Positions 1-7,470 of a stretch of 10,939 nt of DNA are shown here, piece after piece. Within the stretch, counting starts at the first letter, position 1. Each line of letters begins with the position of its first letter. Source of the DNA: Chromatiaceae bacterium (GTDB lineage: Bacteria > Pseudomonadota > Gammaproteobacteria > Chromatiales > Chromatiaceae); contig JAFGTZ010000271.1 of the NCBI GenBank assembly GCA_016938795.1, positions 1-10,939 on the forward strand, in the 5' to 3' direction. Under the pieces are notes generated by a model, which worked only from the letters and a program-made list of their open reading frames with translations, was not told where the DNA came from and did not search any database. A program made the position numbers and the translations under genes.

Positions 1-392
1 CCGAAGCGCTTGAAGAAGTTCAGCGCCTTGGAGCCGACGGTGCAGAACAGCGGCTCGACGCCGGCCTCGCGCTGCTCGCGAACCTCGACAACGAGACGGC
101 GGAACAGGTTGCTGTTGAGACCGCCGCACAGCCCGCGGTCGGAGGAAACCACAATGTAGCCGACCCGCTTGCGCGGACGCTCCGTCGCCATGAAGGAATG
201 ACGATATTCGGGCGTCGCGTTTGCCAGATGGCTGATCACCTGCAGCATCTTCTCCGCGTAGGGCCGGGAGGCGGACATCCGGTCCTGCGCCTTGCGCATC
301 TTGGATGCCGCGACCATCTCCATGGCGGACGTGATCTTCTGCGTACTCTTGATGCTCGAGATCTTGCTGCGGATTTCTTTGGCGCCTGCCAT
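1..392 (-). CDS. atpG: ATP synthase F1 gamma subunit (5' part, cut by window edge)
   Basis: Gamma is the central rotor stalk of F1; it turns inside the alpha3beta3 ring and couples proton flow through F0 to ATP synthesis on the cytoplasmic face of the membrane. Only the first 130 residues lie in the window, against roughly 290 for the family. The N-terminus begins MAGAKEIRSKI, followed by the conserved helix with ITSAMEMVAASKMRKAQ at about residues 20-36, and later the family motif SSDRGLCGGLNSNLF at about residues 87-101. The ATG at 392-390 has a GGGAG ribosome-binding site about 8 bases upstream, which itself lies in a tandem heptad repeat. It follows atpA after an unusually long 191-base spacer. 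The assignment is certain; the C-terminal half is outside the window. Confidence 0.97.
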   Translation of the reverse strand, partial: MAGAKEIRSKISSIKSTQKITSAMEMVAASKMRKAQDRMSASRPYAEKMLQVISHLANATPEYRHSFMATERPRKRVGYIVVSSDRGLCGGLNSNLFRRLVVEVREQREAGVEPLFCTVGSKALNFFKRF

Positions 393-397
393 TACTT

Positions 398-432
398 AGC
401 TCCCAGCCTCCAGCTTACAGCCTCCAGCCGGA
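398..432 (-). repeat. Tandem imperfect heptad repeat overlapping the atpG ribosome-binding site
   Basis: Four consecutive 7-bp units run from 425 down to 398 on the minus strand, each fitting a GGAGGCT-like pattern (GGAGGCT, GTAAGCT, GGAGGCT, GGGAGCT); a fifth, partial unit reaches 432. The last unit supplies the GGGAG that acts as the Shine-Dalgarno sequence of atpG. What is seen is the periodicity; an effect on atpG translation is inference. Confidence 0.6.
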
Positions 433-481
433 TAGGCTCGGGGGCCGAGGAGGGTTGATAGGTGTCAATTCGTTGGCTCTC

Positions 482-545
482 GGTTTCCAGCCCCTGGCCT
501 CCAACCTCCAGCGGGTGGCTGGAGACCAGGGGACTGGGGCTGTTT
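482..545. repeat. Second heptad array with inverted copy, folding potential
   Basis: On the plus strand heptads GGTTTCC, AGCCCCT, GGCCTCC and AACCTCC run from 482 to 509, the same family as the array next to atpG. From 517 to 545 related heptads appear in the opposite orientation. The halves can pair: CCCCTGG (491-497) with CCAGGGG (526-532), and CTCCAGC (506-512) with GCTGGAG (518-524). In the atpA-atpG transcript this would form a long imperfect hairpin. Alternative pairing of 488-494 with 536-542 is also possible. Confidence 0.5.
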
Positions 546-554
546 GCCAGAGCG

Positions 555-577
555 GTCGGCCTCCAGCGGAGGCCGAC
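555..577 (-). other. Strong stem-loop immediately downstream of atpA
   Basis: A perfect 10-bp GC-rich stem, GTCGGCCTCC at 555-564 and its complement at 568-577, encloses a 3-base loop. It begins 6 bases after the atpA stop codon. No run of T follows on the minus strand, so it does not look like a full intrinsic terminator. A role in pausing, partial termination or 3'-end protection of the upstream atp message is the likely reading (inference). Confidence 0.55.
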
Positions 578-583
578 GGACGC

Positions 584-2125
<1,542 letters not shown>

Positions 2126-2138
2126 GGCGGTGTCCCGT

Positions 2139-2678
2139 TCAGAATTGCAATGCGTGGGCGAGTTGCTGGATCTTGCCGCGGACCGAGTCGTCGATTACCA
2201 GATCCCCGGCGCGAATCTCAAGCCCGCCGATCAGCCTGTCATCCGTTTCGACCGTCAGCTCCACCTGTCCGCCGAAGCGTCGCGCCAAGGCAGCCGCGAG
2301 CATCTCACGCTGGCCCTCGTCGATTTCGAACGCGGAGCGCACGAGCACGCTGCGCACGCCTTCATCGGATGAGCGACTGACTTCGAACAGACGGGCAATC
2401 TCGGGAACGGCCGCCAGGCGCGCGTTGTGCGCCAGCAACCGGAGCAGATTAGCGGCCTCGGGCAGCAGCCCCTCGCCGCAGACGTCGAGGATGATGTCGC
2501 GGATGGTCTCGCGCGCCACATTCGGATTGCCGATCAGGGCGATCAGCTGCGGATCGCCCGTGACCGCGGCCAGCAGCTGGAGCGATTCCGACCACGCCGT
2601 GACCTGTCCGGTTTCTTTTGCGCGCTCGAAGGCCGCCTCGGCATAGGGCCGTGCGATGGTGGTGATGTCTCCGGCCAT
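2139..2678 (-). CDS. atpH: ATP synthase F1 delta subunit
   Basis: Delta (the counterpart of mitochondrial OSCP) sits on top of the alpha3beta3 ring and ties it to the peripheral stalk formed by the b subunits. The 179-residue length is normal for the family. It starts MAGDITTIARPYAEAAFERAKE, with the usual N-terminal helix-bundle pattern ARPYAEAAFE, and ends with the conserved beta domain (LTVETDDRLIGGLEIRAGD, then DDSVRGKIQQLAHAL). The ATG at 2678 is preceded by AAGGA, which overlaps the TAA of atpF; the gap between the two genes is 9 bases, pointing to coupled translation. The identification rests on both the terminal motif and its position between atpF and atpA. Confidence 0.97.
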   Translation of the reverse strand: MAGDITTIARPYAEAAFERAKETGQVTAWSESLQLLAAVTGDPQLIALIGNPNVARETIRDIILDVCGEGLLPEAANLLRLLAHNARLAAVPEIARLFEVSRSSDEGVRSVLVRSAFEIDEGQREMLAAALARRFGGQVELTVETDDRLIGGLEIRAGDLVIDDSVRGKIQQLAHALQF

Positions 2679-2687
2679 GACGATTCC

Positions 2688-3158
2688 TTAGAGCTGCTTG
2701 GCGAAGGCGTCGATAGTCGACTGATGAGCCTTGGCGTCGATTTCCTGTTGCAGGATTTTCTCCGCTGCGGCAATGGCGAGCTGGGTCATGCGGCCACGCA
2801 GCTCTTCGCGAGCACGGTTAGTCTCCTGCTCGATTTCGGCGCGCGCGGCGGCCACCAGACGCTCGCCTTCGGTGCGCGCGTCGCCCTTGGCCTCTTCGAC
2901 GATGTCGGAGGCGCGCTTCTGGGCCTGAGCGATGATCTCGGCCGCCTTGCTTTTGGCCTCCTTCATCGTCTCCAGCGCGCGCTGCTCGCCAAGGGCCTTC
3001 TCCTGGTGACCACGTTCGGCGGCGGCAAGGCCCTCGGCGATCTTGGCCTTGCGCTCCGCCAGGGCGTTGACGATGGGCGGCCACACGTACTTCATACAGA
3101 ACCCAACGAACACCGCGAAGGTGATCATTTGGGCAAACAGGGTCAGATTGATATTCAT
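2688..3158 (-). CDS. atpF: ATP synthase F0 b subunit
   Basis: Subunit b forms the dimeric peripheral stalk that holds F1 still relative to the a subunit. The 156-residue length equals that of E. coli b. A single N-terminal membrane helix (about residues 5-25, rich in F, V and I, followed by KYVWPPI) leads into a long charged coiled coil (about 30-140) full of A, E, K and R, ending with EKILQQEIDAKAHQSTID, the region that meets delta. The ATG at 3158 has an AGAGG site upstream; the surrounding CCTATGCC octamer occurs twice (3160-3180). Only one b-type gene is present, so there is no b' paralogue in this cluster. Confidence 0.97.
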   Translation of the reverse strand: MNINLTLFAQMITFAVFVGFCMKYVWPPIVNALAERKAKIAEGLAAAERGHQEKALGEQRALETMKEAKSKAAEIIAQAQKRASDIVEEAKGDARTEGERLVAAARAEIEQETNRAREELRGRMTQLAIAAAEKILQQEIDAKAHQSTIDAFAKQL

Positions 3159-3190
3159 ACCTATGCCTCTTGCCTATGCCACGTTCGGGT

Positions 3191-3204
3191 GGGTCCCTCG
3201 ACCC
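3191..3204 (-). other. Short stem-loop in the atpE-atpF spacer
   Basis: Arms GGGTC (3191-3195) and GACCC (3200-3204) enclose four bases, in the 66-base spacer after the atpE stop. The stem is short and has no T run. Structured 3' ends after atpE are one way cells make more c subunit than other subunits; that role is only inferred here. Confidence 0.25.
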
Positions 3205-3224
3205 CCGGCGAGCGGAACGCGCGC

Positions 3225-3476
3225 TTAGGCAGCGAACATCAGGAACAGACCCATGGCGATCGCGATGACCGGCAGAGCGTCAACCAGACCCATGACGATG
3301 AAGAACTGGGTGCGCAGCATGGGGATCAGCTCGGGCTGACGCGCGGCGCCTTCGAGGAAACGACCGCCGAGGATACCGATGCCCACGCCGGCGCCAACCG
3401 CGCCGAGACCGAGCATGAGGCCAGCACCGATGTACTTGATGACGTCAGCGAAGAGGGTTGCGACTTCGAGTTCCAT
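3225..3476 (-). CDS. atpE: ATP synthase F0 c subunit
   Basis: Subunit c forms the proton-driven rotor ring in the membrane. The 83-residue protein is a hairpin of two hydrophobic helices. Helix 1 has the glycine-rich packing pattern (GAGLMLGLGAVGAGVGIG, about 17-34). The polar loop carries R46-Q47-P48, which contacts gamma and epsilon. Helix 2 carries the proton-binding carboxylate Asp66 in GLVDALPVIAIAMG. I see no sodium-type ion-binding pattern, so a proton-driven enzyme is expected. The ATG at 3476 has a strong GGAGAG site 5-10 bases upstream, the best in the cluster, in line with the high number of c subunits needed per enzyme. Confidence 0.98.
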   Translation of the reverse strand: MELEVATLFADVIKYIGAGLMLGLGAVGAGVGIGILGGRFLEGAARQPELIPMLRTQFFIVMGLVDALPVIAIAMGLFLMFAA

Positions 3477-3520
3477 GGTTCTCTCCAGTGATTGAAGGGG
3501 TTAGAGCGTGAAAAAACGGT

Positions 3521-4444
3521 TTAGTGATGCTCCTGGTGGGCCATGTCGAGATAGACGATGGTCAGCACCATGAAGATGAAGGCCTGCAGCGTGATGATGA
3601 GGATGTGGAACACCGCCCAGACGAACTGGAGCACACCACCGGTGAGGTTGAGCACCAGGCTGCCGCCGTAGAGCAGGGCGATGAGGATAAAGATCATCTC
3701 GCCGGCATACATGTTGCCGAAGAGTCGCAGCGCGAGCGAAATCGGCTTGGAAATCAGGCTGATGCCTTCGAGCACCAGGTTGGCGGGCAGGCCCCACTTG
3801 CCAAAGGGTTGCAGGGTCAGCTCGCCGAGAAAGCCGCCGACGCCCTTCATCTTGACGCTGTAGTAGAGCACCAGGAAGAACACCACCAGCGCCATGGCGA
3901 AGGTCGCATTGGGGTCCGTGGTCGGCACCACCTTGAGATAGACGTGATGCGGATCGGCGCCCAGGGTCGCGAACAGCTGCGTGAACAGATAGGGAATGAG
4001 ATCGACCGGCACCAGGTCCATGAGATTCATGAGGAAGACCCAGGCGAAGATGGTCAGCGCAAGCGGCGCGACCATGGGATTTTTGCCGTTGAAGGAGCCG
4101 CGCACGTTCTCCTCGACAAAATCGATTACCCACTCGGCAAAGTTCTGCGCCGCGCCCGGCACCCCGGCAGTGACACGCTCGGCCACGCTGCGGAAGAACC
4201 AGAGGGCGAGCATGCCGAGCACCACCGAGAAAAAGACCGTATCGACATTCAGCGCCCAGAAGCCCATGGCCGCCGCCTCGTCGGCGTTGGCCGCAAACTT
4301 CAGCCCCCAGCTCAGGTGCTCGGCGGCGTGCTCACCGTGCTCGAGCTCCAGCGCCGCATCCTTGGGCAACCAGCCGAAGGTGAGATTGGTCAGGTGGTGT
4401 TGAATGTATTGTGAGGAGGTGAGCGTTTCTTCAGTGGCAGCCAT
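3521..4444 (-). CDS. atpB: ATP synthase F0 a subunit
   Basis: Subunit a forms the two proton half-channels beside the c ring. The protein is 307 residues, longer than E. coli a (271), with the extra length in an acidic/histidine-containing N-terminal part (about residues 25-60) before the first membrane helix. Several hydrophobic segments follow. The essential arginine is Arg240 in ISLALRLFGNMYAGEMIF, and the last helix carries LQAFIFMVLTIVYLDMA, both standard for the family. The ATG at 4444 lies 9 bases after the atpI stop, behind a GTGAGAA-type site. No frame break is seen. The identification is certain. Confidence 0.98.
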   Translation of the reverse strand: MAATEETLTSSQYIQHHLTNLTFGWLPKDAALELEHGEHAAEHLSWGLKFAANADEAAAMGFWALNVDTVFFSVVLGMLALWFFRSVAERVTAGVPGAAQNFAEWVIDFVEENVRGSFNGKNPMVAPLALTIFAWVFLMNLMDLVPVDLIPYLFTQLFATLGADPHHVYLKVVPTTDPNATFAMALVVFFLVLYYSVKMKGVGGFLGELTLQPFGKWGLPANLVLEGISLISKPISLALRLFGNMYAGEMIFILIALLYGGSLVLNLTGGVLQFVWAVFHILIITLQAFIFMVLTIVYLDMAHQEHH

Positions 4445-4453
4445 CGATCATTC

Positions 4454-4834
4454 TCACTTCAAGTTTTGATTGCCCGGATGGGCCGCAATCAGGGTCGACA
4501 TCACTTGGGTTGCGACATAGGCGCCAAGCAAGGCCGGTATGTTCAGGTCATCAAGCGCGGTCCAGGCCAGGGTGAAGAGGGCCAGAACCGACGCGATCTT
4601 CAGAATCTCGGCGGTATAAAAGCGCAAGACCAGGCGCTCGCGCTCCTGGGCACGATAGGCGCGAAAGATCCAGGCCGCCGACGCCGTATTCGCCAGCAGG
4701 CAGGATCCGGAACCGATGAAAACTGATCGTGCAACGGACCCACCGAACGGCAGTGCCACCACAACCAGGATCAGGCCAATGATCGACTGGGCTATCAGGA
4801 TCCGTCTGGCCTGAAGGGCGTCCGGCTGTTGCAT
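4454..4834 (-). CDS. atpI: ATP synthase subunit I (c-ring assembly factor)
   Basis: AtpI is a small membrane protein, not part of the finished enzyme, that helps assemble the c ring. From the ATG at 4834 the protein is 126 residues, the same length as E. coli AtpI, with four hydrophobic segments (starting near ILIAQSIIGLILVVVALPF, then around SVFIGSGSCLLANTASAAWIF, ILKIASVLALFTLAW and LLGAYVATQVMSTLIA). The frame is open to a GTG at 4879, which would add 15 charged residues. I prefer 4834 because the -10 box at 4889-4894 puts the transcript start only a few bases before 4879; neither start has a clear ribosome-binding site. It is the first gene of the atp cluster. Sequence conservation in this family is low, so position counts heavily. 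Confidence 0.9.
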   Translation of the reverse strand: MQQPDALQARRILIAQSIIGLILVVVALPFGGSVARSVFIGSGSCLLANTASAAWIFRAYRAQERERLVLRFYTAEILKIASVLALFTLAWTALDDLNIPALLGAYVATQVMSTLIAAHPGNQNLK

Positions 4835-4888
4835 CGGATCGTCGTGGTCGTCTGTCTTGATCGAGCGCGCGCCGCTCACCGGGCGCAG

Positions 4889-4917
4889 AGTATAAGGGGG
4901 GCATTATAGACGGTCAA
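4889..4917 (-). promoter_or_regulatory. Sigma70-like promoter of the atp cluster
   Basis: On the minus strand TTGACC (4917-4912) and TATACT (4894-4889) are separated by exactly 17 bases, giving 5 of 6 matches in each box. It lies in the 84-129 base gap between parB and atpI, where a start for the atp operon is expected. The transcript should begin near 4882. A second TATAAT (4908-4903) overlaps the spacer but lacks a well placed -35 box. Confidence 0.75.
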
Positions 4918-4963
4918 CGCGCAGTCCGCATCCTGGAAATACTCAGCATTGGCCGGTGGCGCG

Positions 4964-5914
4964 CTATTGGAAGTGCCCGAGGATACCGTCGAGCTCGTCG
5001 AGGCTGCTGTAGCTGATCACCAGTTTGCCCGCGCCGCGCTGTCCGTGCTGAATGCGCACGGCGGCGCCAAGGCGGTCGGTGAGATCGTCCTGAAGGCGGC
5101 GGATGTTGGGGTCGAGCGCGGCGGCGCGAGTGGCGCCTTCGGGCGCCGACTCCTTTTGCAGGTGGCGCACCAGCCGTTCGGTCTGACGCACCGAGAGCCC
5201 CGCCTGAATGACCTGGCGCGCGGCGCGGCATTGCAGCGCGCCCTTGAGGCCGAGCAGGGCGCGCGCGTGGCCCATGTCGAGCTGGCGCTCGGCGAGCGCC
5301 AGCTTCACTTCGTCCTCTAGCTCAAGGAGTCGGAGCAGATTGGTCACGGCGGTGCGCGAGCGCCCCACCGCCTCAGCCACCTGCTGGTGAGTCAGCTCGA
5401 ACTCGCTGACCAGGCGCGCCAGCGCGCTGGCCTCTTCGAGCGGATTGAGATCGGCGCGCTGGATGTTCTCGATCAGCCCGATGGCGAGCGCGCTGCTCTC
5501 GTCCACTTCGCGCACCAAGGCCGGAATCTCGGCCAGCCCGGCCATTTGACAGGCGCGCCAGCGCCGCTCGCCAGCGATGAGTTCGAAGCGATTCACGCCA
5601 AGCGCGCGCACCAGCACCGGCTGAATGACGCCCTGGGCAAGGATGGAGTCGGCGAGTTCGCGCAGCGACTCGGGGTCGAAGTCGCGCCGCGGCTGATAGC
5701 GACCGCGCTGAATCTGCTCAAGCGGCAGATGGTGCACGCGCTCGCCGCTCTGTTGCGCGGCGGCGTCTGGGTTGGTGGAGGCCGGCGGCGGGGTGGGTGT
5801 GACATCTGCGCTGGCGATGTTGAGCGCAACCGGGGTGCGCGCGGCGCCGAGCAGGGCGTCGAGTCCGCGTCCAAGGCCCTTCTTTCTGGTCTGGGGTTTG
5901 GGGGTTTCATCCAT
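4964..5914 (-). CDS. parB: Chromosome-partitioning protein ParB (Spo0J/Noc family)
   Basis: ParB binds parS sites, spreads along DNA as a CTP-dependent sliding clamp and works with ParA to separate replicated origins. The 316-residue protein starts with the typical chromosomal leader KKGLGRGLDALLG. After a proline-rich linker comes the ParB/Srx domain (QIQRGRYQPRRDFDPESLRELADSI), with the CTP-site motif GERRWRA at about residues 116-122. A helix-turn-helix (LTHQQVAEAVGRSRTAVTNLLRL) follows, then a C-terminal dimer domain ending DELDGILGHFQ. The ATG at 5914 is 5 bases past the parA stop with little ribosome-binding sequence, which suggests translational coupling. No consensus parS palindrome is found in this window. 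Confidence 0.97.
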   Translation of the reverse strand: MDETPKPQTRKKGLGRGLDALLGAARTPVALNIASADVTPTPPPASTNPDAAAQQSGERVHHLPLEQIQRGRYQPRRDFDPESLRELADSILAQGVIQPVLVRALGVNRFELIAGERRWRACQMAGLAEIPALVREVDESSALAIGLIENIQRADLNPLEEASALARLVSEFELTHQQVAEAVGRSRTAVTNLLRLLELEDEVKLALAERQLDMGHARALLGLKGALQCRAARQVIQAGLSVRQTERLVRHLQKESAPEGATRAAALDPNIRRLQDDLTDRLGAAVRIQHGQRGAGKLVISYSSLDELDGILGHFQ

Positions 5915-5919
5915 GAGGA

Positions 5920-6714
5920 TCAGCTTCCGCTCTCGGCGCGCGGGCGCTCAAGACGCCGGACAAGCTCGCTGGCCAGCGCGCGATAGGCCACCGCACCCTT
6001 GGAAAAGGGGTCGTAGAGCTGTGCCGGCATGCCGTGGCTCGGCGCCTCGGCAAGCCGCACGTTGCGCGGGATGATGGTGCGATAGACCTGATCCTTGAAA
6101 TGGGCCACGAGCTGGGTGGAGACCTGATTGGCGAGATTGTTGCGCGGATCGTGCATGGTGCGCACGATGCCCTCGACGCGCAGCCCAGGGTTACGATTGG
6201 CGCGAATCTGCTCGATGGTATCGAGCAGTGCCGAGAGCCCTTCGAGCGCGTAATACTCGCACTGAATGGGAATAAGCACGCCCTGGGCCGCCACCAGCGC
6301 ATTGACGGTGAGCATGTTCAGCGAGGGCGGGCAGTCGATGAGCACCAGCTCATAGGCCTGGGCGGCATATTCGAGCACGCGCTTGAGACGATGTTCGCGG
6401 TCGGGCGACTCGATGAGGCCCACCTCGGCGGCGGTCAGATCGGCGTTGGCGGGGAGTAGATCGAAGCCGGGCGCCGGCTCGGTCACGCGGGTGAGGCAGT
6501 CGGCGATGGGCGCCTCGCCGAGCAGCAGATCGCAACTGGAGCGCTCCAGGGCATGTTTGTTCACGCCGCAGCCCATGGTGGCATTGCCCTGGGGGTCAAG
6601 ATCGAGCAGCAGTACGCGACGCTTCATGAGCGCGAGCGAAGCGGCAAGATTCACCGCGGTGGTCGTCTTTCCGACTCCGCCCTTTTGATTGGCGATGGCG
6701 ATAATCTGGGCCAT
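5920..6714 (-). CDS. parA: Chromosome-partitioning ATPase ParA (Soj/MinD type)
   Basis: ParA binds DNA non-specifically as an ATP dimer and is released by ParB, moving the origin region. From the ATG at 6714 the protein has 264 residues. The deviant Walker A motif KGGVGKTT is at residues 11-18, Walker A' DLDPQGNAT at 38-46, and Walker B LVLIDCPPS further on, which is the chromosomal Soj arrangement without an N-terminal HTH. The frame is open four codons further to a GTG at 6726 that overlaps the rsmG stop (GTGA). I prefer 6714 because the family starts directly with the M-x-x-I-I-A-I-A-N-Q-K-G-G pattern; the GTG remains possible and would give overlap-coupled translation. Confidence 0.97.
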   Translation of the reverse strand: MAQIIAIANQKGGVGKTTTAVNLAASLALMKRRVLLLDLDPQGNATMGCGVNKHALERSSCDLLLGEAPIADCLTRVTEPAPGFDLLPANADLTAAEVGLIESPDREHRLKRVLEYAAQAYELVLIDCPPSLNMLTVNALVAAQGVLIPIQCEYYALEGLSALLDTIEQIRANRNPGLRVEGIVRTMHDPRNNLANQVSTQLVAHFKDQVYRTIIPRNVRLAEAPSHGMPAQLYDPFSKGAVAYRALASELVRRLERPRAESGS

Positions 6715-6722
6715 GGTCAGCG

Positions 6723-7379
6723 TCACTGAATGCGGATATCGATCAGGTGCCGTGCCTCGTCGAGAAAAGGCACCCGCAGAGGGTGCACGGCGTGGGTGTC
6801 GGGCGGCGGCGTCTCTCCGGTCTCGCGTGGATGGCGCCCGCGCATCAGAAGCAGCCGTCCAGGCTGCTCCAGCAAGCCGCCGTCGCGGGCGCGCAGCACA
6901 TCCGGAGCGGCAACCGCGCGACTGACAATGGTACTGAATTTTCGGCCCGGTCGGTATGTTTCGATGCGCGCCTGCACCGGCTCGACGTTGGTCAGACCCA
7001 ACTCAAGCGCCGCCTGGCGCACGAAGCGAATCTTCTTGCCGTTCGAGTCGAGCAGCCAGAAGCGCCGCTCAGGCTCGAGGATGGCGAGCACCAGCCCGGG
7101 CAGCCCCGCGCCCGTGCCCACATCGAGCAGCGTCTCGCCGAACACAAAGGGCGCGACCGCCAGGCTGTCGAGCAGATGTCTGGCGACCATCTCCAGCGGA
7201 TCGCGCACGGCGGTCAGGTTGAAGGCGCGGTTCCAGCGCGCGAGCAGGCCGAGAAAGGCGATAAGGCGCGCCTGTTGCTCGGGCGTCGGCGTCAGGCCGA
7301 GTTCGGCGCAGCCTTGGGACAGCCGGTCTTCGATGATCGGCCACTGGGTGGCGTCTGGGGAATGTACAGCCTGCTTCAC
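6723..7379 (-). CDS. rsmG: 16S rRNA (guanine-527-N7)-methyltransferase
   Basis: RsmG (GidB) methylates N7 of G527 in 16S rRNA, using S-adenosylmethionine; loss gives low-level streptomycin resistance in many bacteria. The protein has 218 residues, close to the 207 of E. coli. The helical N-terminus carries LLARWNRAFNLTAVRDPLEMVARHLLDSL, followed by the SAM-binding DVGTGAGLPGLVLAI and the LLDSNGKKIRFVRQ segment. The start is a GTG at 7379, with GGAG 5-8 bases upstream. Normally it follows mnmG directly and shares its transcript; here about 2.6 kb of foreign-looking genes lie between them, so rsmG must rely on a promoter in the AT-rich stretch 7403-7470 or on long readthrough. Confidence 0.97.
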   Translation of the reverse strand: MKQAVHSPDATQWPIIEDRLSQGCAELGLTPTPEQQARLIAFLGLLARWNRAFNLTAVRDPLEMVARHLLDSLAVAPFVFGETLLDVGTGAGLPGLVLAILEPERRFWLLDSNGKKIRFVRQAALELGLTNVEPVQARIETYRPGRKFSTIVSRAVAAPDVLRARDGGLLEQPGRLLLMRGRHPRETGETPPPDTHAVHPLRVPFLDEARHLIDIRIQ

Positions 7380-7434
7380 GGAAGCTCCGTCGGATCGTTC
7401 ATGTCATTGCTGTCTCGTGTTGATATTTTTACAT

Positions 7435-7455
7435 ATTGAAGCTTTCATATTCAAT
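7435..7455. promoter_or_regulatory. Inverted repeat in AT-rich divergent promoter region (candidate operator)
   Basis: ATTGAA (7435-7440) and TTCAAT (7450-7455) form perfect 6-bp arms around 9 bases. A near-direct repeat, CATATTGAA (7432-7440) and CATATTCAA (7446-7454), overlaps them. The site lies between divergent rsmG and the ATPase gene, overlaps the -35 box proposed for the ATPase, and is far more AT-rich than its surroundings. A regulator binding here could act on both genes (inference). Confidence 0.35.
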
Positions 7456-7464
7456 TTGTAAGAT
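7436..7464 (+). promoter_or_regulatory. Candidate promoter of the AAA ATPase gene, possibly leaderless
   Basis: TTGAAG (7436-7441) and TAAGAT (7459-7464) are separated by 17 bases. Transcription would start about 7 bases on, at or next to the A of the ATG at 7471. No Shine-Dalgarno sequence precedes that ATG, which fits a leaderless message. The box scores are moderate (4 of 6 each), so this is a suggestion only. Confidence 0.4.
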
Positions 7465-7470
7465 TTGCGC

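Noticed and set aside
2427..4414. Long plus-strand open frames opposite atpH, atpF, atpE and atpB
   Set aside because: Same cause: antisense frames of conserved genes, with low-complexity H/E/Q/G-rich products.
7372..7388. parS-like sequence TGCTTCACGGAAGC at the rsmG start
   Set aside because: The left half resembles parS (TGTTTCACG), but the right half fits poorly without a one-base gap, and it overlaps the rsmG start codon and ribosome-binding site. I see no consensus parS in the window.
7376..7402. Eight-codon ORF (MNDPTELP) ending over the rsmG GTG start
   Set aside because: Too short to tell from chance, and no ribosome-binding site precedes it.
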